Shown one piece after another: positions 48,921 to 59,952 of a DNA stretch of 64,000 nt. The notes below the pieces were generated by a model. It saw only the letters and a program-made list of their open reading frames with translations, ran no database searches and was not told the origin of the DNA. Each line of letters begins with the position of its first letter. Position 1 is the first letter of the stretch. A program made the position numbers and the translations under genes. Origin of the DNA: Chloroflexota bacterium. Its GTDB lineage: Bacteria > Chloroflexota > Anaerolineae > Anaerolineales > Anaerolineaceae. The DNA lies in the NCBI GenBank assembly GCA_004347695.1, contig SLTK01000009.1:506328-570327 (forward strand). Direction: 5' to 3'.

Positions 48921-50366
48921 TTGAAACTCGACGTCCAACCCCTTGAAGACCATCAGGTTAAAGTTATCGCGGAAATGGAACCGGCGGCACTGGAAGAATT
49001 CATGCGCCGCGCAGCCCGAAAAATCTCGCGCGAGACGCGTATTCCCGGCTTTCGCCCCGGCAAAGCCCCCTACGACATGGTCAAACGCCATGTTGGCGAA
49101 GAAGCATTGCGCCAGCAGGCTGTGGAAGATCTGATCGACGAGTATTACCCCAAAATACTGGACGAGGCTCAGATCAAACCAGGGGCTACCGGATCACTTG
49201 AAGAAATTGTCAGTGTCGACCCGCCAAAATTTTCTTTTATTATCCCGCTCGAACCCACAGTCGAACTTGGCGGTTACAAAGACATCCGTCTGGAATACGC
49301 CCTGGAAGCAGTCAAAGAGGCGGACGTTGATGAATTCATCCAACGCCTGCGCACCAATTACGCCACTGCGGAACCCGTGGAACGCCCGGCGGAAGATGGC
49401 GATCTGGTATATGTTAAATTCAGCGGAAAACTGACCAAACCTGCCGAGGGTGAGGATGAGAATGTTTTCCCCGAGCGGCCTGCTCAGTTTATCATCGGCA
49501 ATGACGTCATTCAGAATCGCGACTGGCCTTACCCCGGTTTCAATGAGTCTCTGAAGGGACTTTCAGCGGGAGACGAAAAAACCGCGAAACATAAATACAC
49601 AAAAGATGAAAAAGATGAGGCACTGAGGGGCAAGACCGTTGAATTTAAGGTTACCGTTCAGAGCATAAAGGCGCTGCATCTGCCTGAATTGAACGACGAA
49701 TTTGCCCAGACGGTTGGCCAATTCGAAACAGTGGCTGATTTGCGCAAAGCGGTTCAGGAACAGCTTGAAGTTGCTAAAAAAGACGAAACCGATGACGCTT
49801 ATTACACATCGCTGATCGACAAAGTGATCGAAGGTGCGACCATCAAATACCCCCCGCAGGTGCTTGAACACGAAGTCGAGCACATGATGGAACACGTCAA
49901 AGAGGACGTTGGCCGCCAGGGCATGGAATTGGATGCTTACTTCAAGATGATCGACAAGGACCGCGAAAAGTATATCGAGGAAGAAATCCGCCCGGCAGCC
50001 CGTCGCCGCCTGGCGCGTTCGCTGGTAATGGATGAGTTGGCAAAAGTTGAGGAAGTCAAGCTGGAAGAGGATGACTACAACCAGGCGATCACTGCCACCG
50101 TTTCTCAACTGCAATCACAACCCAAACCACGTAAAACCAAAGAAAAAGTCAATCCTGACCTGGTCAACAATATGACCATGAACGAATTGTCGCGGAAATT
50201 CAACATCAAGGTTCTTGAACGGATGAAGGCCATAGCCACCGGTCACGGCGACGATACTGCCAAACCTGCTGAGGCTGAAACGCCAGTCGAAGGTGAAGCT
50301 ACTGGAGCCAAAAAACCGGCTGCCCCCAGGAAACCGCGGGCCAAGGCCAAACCAAAAACCGAGTAA
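48921..50366 (+). CDS. tig: Trigger factor
   Basis: TTG start; [58 protein letters not shown]; upstream of clpP. Confidence 0.93.
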   Translation: MKLDVQPLEDHQVKVIAEMEPAALEEFMRRAARKISRETRIPGFRPGKAPYDMVKRHVGEEALRQQAVEDLIDEYYPKILDEAQIKPGATGSLEEIVSVDPPKFSFIIPLEPTVELGGYKDIRLEYALEAVKEADVDEFIQRLRTNYATAEPVERPAEDGDLVYVKFSGKLTKPAEGEDENVFPERPAQFIIGNDVIQNRDWPYPGFNESLKGLSAGDEKTAKHKYTKDEKDEALRGKTVEFKVTVQSIKALHLPELNDEFAQTVGQFETVADLRKAVQEQLEVAKKDETDDAYYTSLIDKVIEGATIKYPPQVLEHEVEHMMEHVKEDVGRQGMELDAYFKMIDKDREKYIEEEIRPAARRRLARSLVMDELAKVEEVKLEEDDYNQAITATVSQLQSQPKPRKTKEKVNPDLVNNMTMNELSRKFNIKVLERMKAIATGHGDDTAKPAEAETPVEGEATGAKKPAAPRKPRAKAKPKTE

Positions 50367-50403
50367 GAACTGCTTTTTTTCGGAAAGGTTTAAAGGAAAA
50401 AGG

Positions 50404-51009
50404 ATGAGCATTCCTAATTTTCAAAATGTTATCCCGATGGTGATCGAATCGACCGGCCGCGGTGAGCGCGCTTACGACATTTACTCGCTGCTGCTGAAAG
50501 AGCGCATCATTTTTGTCGGCACCCCCATTGATGATCAGATTGCCAATCTGGTCGTCGCTCAACTGCTCTACCTGAGCAACGAAGACCCCGAGCGCGGCAT
50601 CCAGATGTACATAAACTCACCCGGCGGGATGATCTATGCAGGTCTGGCGATCTACGACACCATGAAGATGATCCCCAATAAAATCAGCACTTTTGCGGTG
50701 GGCGTCACTGCTTCCTTTGGCACCGTATTGCTGGCAGCCGGCACCAAGGGCCAGCGCTATGCGCTGCCCAACGCCACCATTCACATGCACCAACCTCTTG
50801 GTGGTGCGCAGGGTCAAGCGTCGGACATCGAGATTCAGGCAAAAGAGATCTTGCGCCTGAAAGCCAACCTCAACCAGATCATGGCTGATAGCACCGGGCA
50901 GCCGCTCGAGGTGATAGAGCGCGATACGGAACGCGACTTCTATATGGACGCCCAGGCTGCCGTGGATTATGGCCTGGTCGACCAGGTGCTTCACCAACCG
51001 GCCAAATAA
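50404..51009 (+). CDS. clpP: ATP-dependent Clp protease proteolytic subunit
   Basis: [94 protein letters not shown]; the canonical GQAAS catalytic Ser position reads [13 protein letters not shown]. Confidence 0.95.
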   Translation: MSIPNFQNVIPMVIESTGRGERAYDIYSLLLKERIIFVGTPIDDQIANLVVAQLLYLSNEDPERGIQMYINSPGGMIYAGLAIYDTMKMIPNKISTFAVGVTASFGTVLLAAGTKGQRYALPNATIHMHQPLGGAQGQASDIEIQAKEILRLKANLNQIMADSTGQPLEVIERDTERDFYMDAQAAVDYGLVDQVLHQPAK

Positions 51010-51040
51010 GGTTGGCGGAGTCAACTGCGCAATAAACCCA

Positions 51041-51077
51041 AATGCCGGATGGCCACTGCTGTCCGGCATTCTTATTC
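51041..51077 (+). terminator. Terminator after clpP
   Basis: AATGCCGGA-loop-TCCGGCATT followed by CTTATT. Confidence 0.7.
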
Positions 51078-51089
51078 ACCTCATCTGGA

Positions 51090-51881
51090 ATGTTTATGCT
51101 GAACAGCCTGCAACCACAAATCAAAGCTCTGGTACTTGATATGGATGGCGTCCTCTGGCGCGCAAACAAGCCAGTAGGTCACCTGGCTGCCGTATTTGCC
51201 CGTATCGGCGAGCTTAAGCTAAAAGTCATCTGCGCAACCAACAACGCCACCAGCACGCCAGAGCAATTTGCCGAGAAATTGGCGGGAATGGGGGTTCAGC
51301 TGGCCTCCGAATTTATCCTGAACTCGGCACTGGCCGCTGCCCATTACCTGAAAAAGCAACACCCCCAAGGTGGACCTGTTTACCTGGTTGGCGAGGTCGG
51401 GCTGCAGCAGGCCATGCAGGCGCTGGGTTTCTGGCAGGCTGAAAAGGATGTTCTTGCTGTCGTCACTGGCATGGATCGCCAATTCAGCTATACGAAGCTC
51501 GCTGCTGCCACCCGGTTGATCCGCAATGGGGCGCCATTTATTGGTACCAATCCGGACAAAACCTTTCCCACTCCGGATGGGTTGGTCCCCGGAGCAGGTT
51601 CGATTTTGGCAGCTATTGAGGCGGCCACCGGGGTAACGCCAACGATCATCGGCAAACCCTCTCCCTACCTGTACCAGGTAGCGCTTGAACGTATGGGCAC
51701 CGACCGGTTGGAAACACTGGCCGTCGGTGACCGTCTGGAAACCGACGTTTTAGGCGGCCAGCGAGCCGGTATGCGAACCGCACTGGTTCTTTCGGGTGTT
51801 TCAACCCAGCACGATCTGGTTGGCTGGCCTACCCCGCCCGATTTGGTTGCTGCGGACCTGGCCGAATTATTGGGCATATAA
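51090..51881 (+). CDS. HAD-IIA family phosphatase (NagD/PNPase-like)
   Basis: ALVLDMDGVLWRANKPVG, GTNPDKTFPTPDGLVPGAGSILAAIEAATG, VGDRLETDVLGGQRAGMRTALVLSGV. Confidence 0.92.
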   Translation: MFMLNSLQPQIKALVLDMDGVLWRANKPVGHLAAVFARIGELKLKVICATNNATSTPEQFAEKLAGMGVQLASEFILNSALAAAHYLKKQHPQGGPVYLVGEVGLQQAMQALGFWQAEKDVLAVVTGMDRQFSYTKLAAATRLIRNGAPFIGTNPDKTFPTPDGLVPGAGSILAAIEAATGVTPTIIGKPSPYLYQVALERMGTDRLETLAVGDRLETDVLGGQRAGMRTALVLSGVSTQHDLVGWPTPPDLVAADLAELLGI

Positions 51882-52003
51882 AATGTCGTCTTGGGCCAGG
51901 CGAGGGATCCCGATCTTAATCGCTATGTGCCCCGCCAACAGCTTGATGATATTACCGCAATGGTAGAATCAGACAAGACGTGTCTTTCGAAGGATTTGGC
52001 TTG

Positions 52004-53050
52004 ATGGAAAACCCGCGCCGCTTGATTTATGACCTCGACCTGGCCGAATTGGAGCAGGTGTTTTTGGCTGCCAATGAACCAGTTTACCGGGCAAAACAAG
52101 TCTGGCAGGGTCTCTACCAACAATTATGGAATCAGCCCGCGCAGTTCACCAATCTTCCAAAAGCGCTGCGCGAATGGCTGGACAAAACATTTATCTTCCA
52201 GAACCTTACTCCAGACCAGGTGCTGTATTCGACCGACCGCGAAACCCGCAAAACATTGTTTTTATTGCCCGACGAGCGCGCCATCGAGGCAGTATTAATG
52301 CATTACGACCGCCGGAAAACCCTGTGTATATCCACCCAGGCCGGCTGCGCTATGGGCTGCGTTTTCTGCGCCACCGGTCAAATGGGCTTCAAACGCCACC
52401 TGACCAGCGGCGAGATTGTCGAAGAGGTTTTATATTACGCCCGCATGCTTCGTTCCGAGGGTGAGCAGGTCACCAATGTGGTATTCATGGGCATGGGCGA
52501 GCCGTTTCACAACTATGATGCCACCATGAGTGCCATCCAACGCCTGAACCATCCGGACGGCATGAACCTGGGCGCGCGTCGCTTTACCATTTCAACGGTC
52601 GGCCTGGTGCCGGTGATCAAACGTTTCGCGGACGAGAAAAGCCAGATCAACCTGGCAATCAGCCTGCACGCCGCCAATGATGAGTTGCGTTCCAGCATGC
52701 TGCCCATCAACCGAAAGTACCCCATCCAGGAATTGATGGCAGCCTGCCGCGAATACATCGAAAAAACCGGCCGGCGTTTGACCTTCGAATGGGCGCTGAT
52801 TCAGGACGTGAACGACTCGGTGGAGACCGCCCGTGAATTGAGCAACCTGCTCAGGGGCATGATCGCGCACGTAAATGTCATTCCACTCAACCCGACTCAT
52901 AAATTTACCGGTAAAGGCAGTAGCCGTGAGCGCGCGGCAGCTTTCAAGGCCGAGTTGGAAAAAGTGGGCATTCCCTGCACTGTTCGCATGCGCCGCGGCA
53001 TCGATATCCAAGCTGGATGCGGCCAACTGGCATCCCGTGCTGAAAAATGA
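52004..53050 (+). CDS. rlmN: 23S rRNA (adenine2503-C2)-methyltransferase RlmN
   Basis: CISTQAGCAMGCVFCATGQMGFKRHLTSGEIVEEV, GMGEPFHNYD, C-terminal CTVRMRRGIDIQAGCGQLA; ATG preceded by GAAGGATTTGGCTTG. Confidence 0.95.
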   Translation: MENPRRLIYDLDLAELEQVFLAANEPVYRAKQVWQGLYQQLWNQPAQFTNLPKALREWLDKTFIFQNLTPDQVLYSTDRETRKTLFLLPDERAIEAVLMHYDRRKTLCISTQAGCAMGCVFCATGQMGFKRHLTSGEIVEEVLYYARMLRSEGEQVTNVVFMGMGEPFHNYDATMSAIQRLNHPDGMNLGARRFTISTVGLVPVIKRFADEKSQINLAISLHAANDELRSSMLPINRKYPIQELMAACREYIEKTGRRLTFEWALIQDVNDSVETARELSNLLRGMIAHVNVIPLNPTHKFTGKGSSRERAAAFKAELEKVGIPCTVRMRRGIDIQAGCGQLASRAEK

Positions 53051-53083
53051 ACCGGGTAAGCGCTGTGATATAATCTCTGCGCT

Positions 53084-53995
53084 ATGGCTGAATTCTTCAA
53101 TAAATGGAAACAGGCGCTAAACCGCTCCAGCAAAGCCGCTTTTGGGCGCCTGGCAACAGTATTTGGCGCAACTGAAATAACCGAAACCACCTGGGAGGAC
53201 CTGGAGGCTTTATTGCTTCAGGCTGACCTGGGTATTGCCACGAGCGCAGAAATCATCGCTACGCTGCAAAAGAGAGTGCTGCAGGAGGGCATTACCAGCG
53301 CCCAGGAATTAAGCGGCATCTTGCGATCTGAACTGTTGGCGCGACTGGATCCACCCCCTGTGCAGGATTTTAGTGCTTACAAGCCCGCTGTAATCCTGAT
53401 CGTCGGGGTGAATGGTTCCGGCAAAACGACCACCATTGCCAAGCTAAGCCGTCAGTTCAGCGAACAAGGTAAAAAAGTGCTGCTGGCAGCGGCAGATACA
53501 TTCCGGGCTGCAGCAGTTGACCAGCTACAGGTGTGGGCTGAACGGCTGGATGTTCCCGTCATCACCGGGCAGCCGAATGGCGATCCGGGAGCAGTGGCTT
53601 ACGACGCGATTCAAGCCGGCGTGGCCCGAAAAGTTGACCTGGTACTGGTGGATACCGCCGGACGCTTGCACACTCGTACCAACCTGATGGAAGAATTGAA
53701 AAAGGTTCACCGGGTGAGTGGCAAAGCGCTGGAAGGCGCTCCACACGCAGTCTGGCTGGTGCTGGACGCAACTACCGGGCAAAATGCCTTGCAACAGGCG
53801 CGCATCTTCAAAGATGCCGTCAAAGTTACCGGAGTTATCCTCGCAAAACTTGATTCTTCCGCTCGCGGCGGGATGGCATTTGCCATCCAGAAGGAACTGG
53901 GGATCCCCATCCTTTACGCCGGGCTGGGTGAGAAATCGGATGATTTGGAAAAATTTAACCGCGAATCTTTCGTGGATGGAATATTAAGCTCTTAG
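53084..53995 (+). CDS. ftsY: Signal recognition particle receptor FtsY
   Basis: [74 protein letters not shown]. Confidence 0.95.
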   Translation: MAEFFNKWKQALNRSSKAAFGRLATVFGATEITETTWEDLEALLLQADLGIATSAEIIATLQKRVLQEGITSAQELSGILRSELLARLDPPPVQDFSAYKPAVILIVGVNGSGKTTTIAKLSRQFSEQGKKVLLAAADTFRAAAVDQLQVWAERLDVPVITGQPNGDPGAVAYDAIQAGVARKVDLVLVDTAGRLHTRTNLMEELKKVHRVSGKALEGAPHAVWLVLDATTGQNALQQARIFKDAVKVTGVILAKLDSSARGGMAFAIQKELGIPILYAGLGEKSDDLEKFNRESFVDGILSS

Positions 53996-54017
53996 CATGT
54001 TGTTGGTGGAGGGAAAA

Positions 54018-55100
54018 TGCAAGCGATCGTCGAACGGCTGGCGGATGAAAAGGCCAGAATCAAAGAATTAATGGTGCATCTTTGACTTCGATAGGCTGAA
54101 ATCAGAGCTAAACGAGCTACAAAAAACATCGGAAGACCCCAACCTGTGGGACAATCCGGGGCGGGCTCAGCAGATCATGAAAAAGCTGGCGGACACCCGT
54201 TCTGAAATTGAGTCCTGGGAAAAATTAGAAAAACGCATATACGATCTCTTCGAGCTGGCTCAACTGGAAGACGATTCAATGACCGCTGAAATCGAGCAGG
54301 AAGCAGAAGCCATCCAGCAGGAACTTGACCGCCGCGAGTTGAGCACGCTGCTGGGCGGGCCTTACGACCGCGGCAATGCGCTGCTGACCATCAACGCCGG
54401 AGCCGGCGGCACCGACTCGCAGGATTGGGCGTCCATGCTGCAGCGCATGTACCTGCGTTGGGCGGAGCGCAGCGGTTATACTACCGAGGTCATCGACTTA
54501 ACCGAAGGCGAGGAAGCCGGTATCAAAACCATCACTATCGCGGTTACGGGGCAGTATGCCTACGGCTACCTCAAAGCAGAGAAAGGCGTTCATCGCCTGG
54601 TGCGGTTATCGCCGTTTGATTCGGCTCACCGCCGCCACACCTCTTTTGTCCAGGTCGAGGTGTTGCCGGAAATCGAAGACGATGCGGAAATCGTCATTGC
54701 ACCCGATGATGTGCGTATTGACATTTTCAAGTCCTCCGGTGCGGGCGGGCAAAATGTGCAAAAAAACGCCACTGCCATCCGGCTGACGCACATCCCGACC
54801 GGAATCGTAGTCACCTGTCAGAATGAACGTTCGCAAATGCAAAACCGCGAGAACGCTTTTCGCGTGCTGCGCGGCCGTTTGGCTGCTATCCGGCAAGAAG
54901 AACAGGATAAGCAACTGGGTGAGCTACGCGGCGAGTACCAGAAGGCCGAATGGGGCTCTCAAATCCGCTCTTATGTCCTTCATCCCTATCAAATGGTCAA
55001 AGATCACCGCACTGAATTTGAGGCCGGCAATACGCAGGGAGTATTGGACGGTGACATTAACGGGTTTATCGAAAGTTACCTGCGCTGGAAGAAGGATTAG
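54018..55100 (+). CDS. prfB: Peptide chain release factor 2 with programmed +1 frameshift site
   Basis: GGQ-type motif reads SSGAGGQNVQKNATAIRLTHIPTGIVV; upstream ...GGTGCATCTTTGACTTCGATAGG contains CTT-TGA-C, continuing in the +1 frame as DFDRLKSELNELQKTSEDPNLWDN. Start ATG near 54018 is my assignment; the upstream frame needs recomputation. Confidence 0.88.
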
Positions 55101-55118
55101 AACATTCCCAATAGGGAC

Positions 55119-56087
55119 TTAATCTAATTTCCTGGCCAGTTCAATCAAGCTTTCGTCTAATTTTTTAGGCTTGCCTACCACCTCTTCCAATGGGGTGGTT
55201 TTTATTGCGCTGTTCAACATACCAACCAAAACGCCATACTCGCCACGGGTAAGGGCATCAACCGCGCCAGCGCCTAAACGCGAAGCCAGAATCCGGTCAT
55301 AGGCCTGGGGAGAACCGCCGCGCTGTACATGTCCCAGGATGGTCACGCGCAGGTCAAAACCCAGCCGCTCGCGATGCTGCTTAAAATATTCGTCCAGCCC
55401 GGTGGCATTATATTTGGCTCCCTCGGCGACTACGACGATTGCGTGAGCCTTACCGCGCTCGTAGGCTTCGGTCAGCGTGGCGGCTATTTTCTCCGGGTCC
55501 ACATCCAGTTCGGGCAGGACCATTTCTTCCGCGCCGCCAGCGATGGCTGCCATCATCGCCAGGTATCCACAATTGCGGCCCATAACCTCCACCAAAAACG
55601 CGCGCTGGTGGGATGAGGCAGTGATTTTAAGGCGGTCGATGGCCTCCAGGGCAATATTCAGCGCCGTATCCACGCCAATGGTGATGTCGGATCCATACAG
55701 GTCGTTATCGATCGTAGAAGCGACGCCGACAACTGGGAAACCCAGCATATGCAAGGCATGCGCGCCGGTTTGAGAGCCGTTACCGCCAATAATGACCAGG
55801 CTTTCGATGTCATACCGGTTTAAATTGCGGATGGCTTTCAACTGCCCCGGGCGGGTTTTGAATTCCTGAGAACGGGCGCTGCCAAGAACAGTACCGCCGC
55901 GCTGCAATATGCCGCCAACCTCGCGCGCGCCAAGCGGAATTATTTTCCCGTCAATCAAACCTTCGTAGCCGTTGCGAACGCCGAATACCTCCCAGCCATT
56001 GGCAATCCCGGTGCGTACGACCGCCCGGATGGCGGCATTCATTCCGGGAGCGTCACCTCCGCTGGTTAATACGGCGATTTTCTTCAT
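55119..56087 (-). CDS. pfkA: 6-phosphofructokinase
   Basis: MKKIAVLTSGGDAPGMNAAIRAVVR, IGGNGSQTGAHAL, STIDNDLYGSDITIGVDTALN, GHVQRGGSPQAYDRILASRLG. Confidence 0.92.
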   Translation of the reverse strand: MKKIAVLTSGGDAPGMNAAIRAVVRTGIANGWEVFGVRNGYEGLIDGKIIPLGAREVGGILQRGGTVLGSARSQEFKTRPGQLKAIRNLNRYDIESLVIIGGNGSQTGAHALHMLGFPVVGVASTIDNDLYGSDITIGVDTALNIALEAIDRLKITASSHQRAFLVEVMGRNCGYLAMMAAIAGGAEEMVLPELDVDPEKIAATLTEAYERGKAHAIVVVAEGAKYNATGLDEYFKQHRERLGFDLRVTILGHVQRGGSPQAYDRILASRLGAGAVDALTRGEYGVLVGMLNSAIKTTPLEEVVGKPKKLDESLIELARKLD

Positions 56088-56401
56088 TTTCCCACCATCC
56101 TCTCAAGGTTGCTTCCGAAGATATGCGCGATTCTAACACGGTTTGGGACCAGATCCAGGCATGTCCATTCGTCATCAGGTCACCTGTAACATTGCAGTGA
56201 AAAATATTTATGACACTTGGGCTATCAACTTCTGGCTTAAAAGCAGTATGAACCCGCCTGTCCTTTTGATAGAATGGGCAGGTAAAAAATTTCATAATGG
56301 GTGAATCCCGCGAAATAACGCCTGGGTAATTTTTCGCTATAGACAATGCGTTGACATATTAGACATCTCAGGAAGACAACAAACTCAACCAAGGGAAAAT
56401 A

Positions 56402-58501
56402 ATGTCAGATTATCGCATCAGGCAACATCCCATCCTCCCCATTCCTGAACGAGAAGCCATCGAGTTTTACTGGCATGGAAAAAAATTAAACGCACTTGCT
56501 GGAGAGACCATTGCTTCAGCCTTATTCGCCAACGGCGAACGGATCTTTGGTCATCATCACAAAGACGGCTCCCCATTAGGCATATTTTGCGCTAACGGGC
56601 AATGCTCGCAATGCATGGTGCTGGCCGACGGGATGCCGGTCAAAGCCTGCATGGAGCTGGTCAAAGCCGGACAGCAAATTGAACCAGCAGACGGGTTACC
56701 CGAACTGCCGAAAGTCACGGATGCGCCTAAATTCAAGCCGATTATTGACCGCAAGGTACAGGTTTTGATCATCGGCGGCGGACCTGCCGGCTTATCCGCT
56801 GCCATTGAATTAGGACGGCGCGGCACACAGGTGCTGCTGGTGGATGATAAACACCGCCTGGGCGGCAAGCTGGTGCTGCAAACCCACCGTTTTTTTGGGT
56901 CAGCTAAAGCCGTTTACGCCGGCACTCGCGGCATCGACATTGCTACCCGGCTTGAAAAGGACTTGCGCGCGCACCCTTCGGTCGAAGTATGGCTTAACAG
57001 CACCTGCCTGGCCGTCTTCAGTGACAAAAAAGTGGGCATCCTGAAAGAAGGGCGCAATTACGCCGTGATCGAACCTGAAGTGTTGCTGGTAGCCTCCGGT
57101 GCAAGAGAGAAATTCCTGGCTTTTAACGGCAATGCCCTGCCCGGCGTTTACGGAGCAGGCGCTTTCCAAACCCTGGTCAATCGCGACCTGGTGCGCCCAG
57201 CCGAAAAGTTATTCATCGTTGGAGGCGGCAATGTTGGGCTGATTGCCGGCTACCATGCGCTCCAGGCAGATATCAAGGTAGTCGGGCTGGTCGAAGCGCT
57301 GCCGGAATGCGGCGGCTACAAAGTGCATAAGGATAAACTGGCCCGTATGGGTGTGCCGATTTACACCTCGCACACCATTTTAAGCGCAAATGGCGACGGA
57401 AAAGTTGAATCCGTCACGATTGCGCAGGTCGGCAGCGATTTTAAGCCGATCCCCGGCACTGAAAAATCCTTCGAGTGCGACAGCATCCTGATCGCTGTCG
57501 GTTTGGATCCGGTCAATGAGTTTTTCCTCAAAGCCAAACAGTATGGGCTGAATTGCTTCGTCGGGGGCGATGCAGAGGAAATCGCTGAAGCCTCGGCTGC
57601 CATTTTTTCGGGAAAAATTCGCGGTATGGAGATCGCCCGCGCTCTGGGCGTGGAGACGGCAGAAATCCCGGTCGAGTGGTACTGGACCAGCGAAATTCTC
57701 AAATCAAAGCCCGGCGACACCATTCCCGAGGAACTGCCCGAAATCGAAACAGGCGCCTTCCCTGTCTTCCATTGCACCCAGGAAATTCCCTGCGACCCGT
57801 GCACCGGGCTGTGCTCCCACGGGCTGATCTACATCGACCGCAAGGATATTCGCCAGGTTCCTACTTTTCTGGGAGACAGCTACTGTTGTGAGGCCTGCGA
57901 AAAGTGTGTGGCAGGCTGTCCCGGGCTAGCGATCACCCTGGTCAATTATCGTGAGAACCCGGAATCGCCGGTGGTCTCGATCCCATATGAATTTACACGC
58001 CAAACGATCAAGGTCAACGACCGCGTCAGCGTTTTGGACACCAGGGGCAACGAACTCGGGCAGGTGGATGTGCTTTCTGTGCACGCCATTGAGAACAACG
58101 ACCGTACCTTAGTCGTAGAGGTAAACGCTCCGCACGAAATCGCTCAGCAGATTGCCGGTATCAAGGTACAGGATGAAAACGTCACCCACCCGCTTGACCA
58201 TTATGTGGCCCATATCGAGGATGACACCGTCGTGTGCCGCTGCGAGCATGTGACCGCCGGAGAAGTTCGCACGCTCATCCGCGCCGGCTACCGGGACATG
58301 AACGAGATCAAGACTATATCCCGCGCCGGCATGGGCGCCTGCGGCGGCAAGACCTGCGTCAGCTTGATCCTCCGGTTGTTCAGAGAGGAAGGCATCACCC
58401 GCGAGGAAATTACCGAGTATTCGAAGCGGCCGGTTTTTATAGAGGTGCCGCTTGGCATTTTAGCAGGAGCCAACGGACAGGAGAGCAACGTCCATGATTA
58501 A
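56402..58501 (+). CDS. Multi-cofactor FAD/NAD(P) oxidoreductase: N-terminal 2Fe-2S, pyridine nucleotide-disulfide-type core, BFD-like [2Fe-2S] C-terminus (fused HcnAB / sarcosine or proline dehydrogenase alpha-like)
   Basis: CANGQCSQCMVLADGMPVKAC; VLIIGGGPAGLSAAIELGRRG; CCEACEKCVAGCP; CRCEHVTAGEVRTLIRAGYRDMNEIKTISRAGMGACGGKTC. Confidence 0.88.
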   Translation: MSDYRIRQHPILPIPEREAIEFYWHGKKLNALAGETIASALFANGERIFGHHHKDGSPLGIFCANGQCSQCMVLADGMPVKACMELVKAGQQIEPADGLPELPKVTDAPKFKPIIDRKVQVLIIGGGPAGLSAAIELGRRGTQVLLVDDKHRLGGKLVLQTHRFFGSAKAVYAGTRGIDIATRLEKDLRAHPSVEVWLNSTCLAVFSDKKVGILKEGRNYAVIEPEVLLVASGAREKFLAFNGNALPGVYGAGAFQTLVNRDLVRPAEKLFIVGGGNVGLIAGYHALQADIKVVGLVEALPECGGYKVHKDKLARMGVPIYTSHTILSANGDGKVESVTIAQVGSDFKPIPGTEKSFECDSILIAVGLDPVNEFFLKAKQYGLNCFVGGDAEEIAEASAAIFSGKIRGMEIARALGVETAEIPVEWYWTSEILKSKPGDTIPEELPEIETGAFPVFHCTQEIPCDPCTGLCSHGLIYIDRKDIRQVPTFLGDSYCCEACEKCVAGCPGLAITLVNYRENPESPVVSIPYEFTRQTIKVNDRVSVLDTRGNELGQVDVLSVHAIENNDRTLVVEVNAPHEIAQQIAGIKVQDENVTHPLDHYVAHIEDDTVVCRCEHVTAGEVRTLIRAGYRDMNEIKTISRAGMGACGGKTCVSLILRLFREEGITREEITEYSKRPVFIEVPLGILAGANGQESNVHD

Positions 58502-59660
58502 TCCATCCCAGCCCCATTATGATGTGGTGGTCATCGGCGCCGGCTCAATCGGAGCTCCGGCTGCGTTTTACCTGGCACAGGCTGGCTACCGCGTGCTGGT
58601 TCTTGACGGCGCTGCCAGCGTTGGCCAAACCTCCAACAAACGCGCCATTGGTGGTATTCGCGCCACCCATTCCGACCCAGCCAAAATCCGGTTGTCTTTA
58701 CGCAGCATCGAAATTTTCTCCACCTGGAAAGAACAGTATGGGGATGACATCGAATGGTCAGAAGGCGGTTATGTCTTTGTTGCGCGCGGTGAACGTGAAG
58801 AGAAAACCCTCAAAAACCTGCTCGTCACCCAGAAATCCTTCGGCCTGAACATCGATTGGCTGGATCAAAAACAGCTACTGCAAGTGGTTCCGGACTTGAA
58901 CCCGGCTGAAGTGGTAGGCGGAACCTTTTCACCTGAAGACGGCAACGCTTCGCCGTTGTTGGCTGTTCATGCCTTTTACGCTCATGCGATTGAATATGGC
59001 GCGGAATTCAAATTCAATGAGCGCGTTCAGGAAATCATCGTCCGCGGCGGAAAAGTGGTTGGGGTCAGGACGGACCGTGGTGAATACGGTACAGACGTGG
59101 TGGTGAACGCTGCCGGCGCATTTGCCGGTGAAATGGCGCGATTGGCGGGTTTGGACGTGCCAGTCCGACCCGATTCACATGAGGCTGCCATCACGGAAGC
59201 AGTGGCCCCTTTCCTCAAGCCGATGATCGTGGATATCCAGCCCGGACCAGGGTCGGCAAATTATTACTTTTATCAGCATCTAACCGGTCAGATCATCTTT
59301 TGCATCACCCCATCGCCAAATATCTGGGGATATGACACGGAAGAAACCAGCAGCTTCCTGCCAATGGTTGCTCGCCGCATGGTTGACCTGATGCCTCGGC
59401 TCAAGAACATCCGCGTACGTCGCACCTGGCGTGGTCTCTATCCAATGACACCCGACGGCGCGCCTATTATTGGCTATGCAAAAGAGATCGAGGGATATTT
59501 GTATGCGGTTGGCATGTGCGGTCAGGGATTCATGCTCGGCCCGGGCGTAGGTGAACTGGTTACCCGGATTGTTTCCGGTCAGTTGTACGACACAGACGCA
59601 GAAATCCTCGACATTTTATCGCCCTACCGCCAGTTTGCCGGACAAGAGTTGTTGAAATAG
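58494..59660 (+). CDS. FAD-dependent oxidoreductase (DAO family; sarcosine/proline dehydrogenase beta-like)
   Basis: DVVVIGAGSIGAPAAFYLAQAGYRVLVLDG; overlaps the upstream gene by 8 nt. Confidence 0.9.
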   Translation: MINPSQPHYDVVVIGAGSIGAPAAFYLAQAGYRVLVLDGAASVGQTSNKRAIGGIRATHSDPAKIRLSLRSIEIFSTWKEQYGDDIEWSEGGYVFVARGEREEKTLKNLLVTQKSFGLNIDWLDQKQLLQVVPDLNPAEVVGGTFSPEDGNASPLLAVHAFYAHAIEYGAEFKFNERVQEIIVRGGKVVGVRTDRGEYGTDVVVNAAGAFAGEMARLAGLDVPVRPDSHEAAITEAVAPFLKPMIVDIQPGPGSANYYFYQHLTGQIIFCITPSPNIWGYDTEETSSFLPMVARRMVDLMPRLKNIRVRRTWRGLYPMTPDGAPIIGYAKEIEGYLYAVGMCGQGFMLGPGVGELVTRIVSGQLYDTDAEILDILSPYRQFAGQELLK

Positions 59661-59952
59661 TGTGCGTTCCGACCGTGAACGCTCCAAAACCACAGCCGTG
59701 TAAGCTGCACAGTTTACCCTACTTGCAAGCCGGTGCGTTCGACCCGCCTGATTCAAATCAGGATTCCTTTGTTCCACCAACAAAATTGATTGCTCGGTCG
59801 AACAGCACCCTACCGCTCAACGTAGATTGCTTCATTTCGCTTCGCTTCATTCGCAATGACGGTAAATTGGATATCGTCAGGGAATCTTGGTATAATTTTC
59901 CGCTGCTGTGAACACGCTCAAAACATTCTCAACTCGCGGCACGGGAAGAATT

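Noticed and set aside
59660-59911. 83-aa ORF after the DAO gene
   Set aside because: Overlaps REP-like intergenic sequence; no RBS and no recognisable domain.
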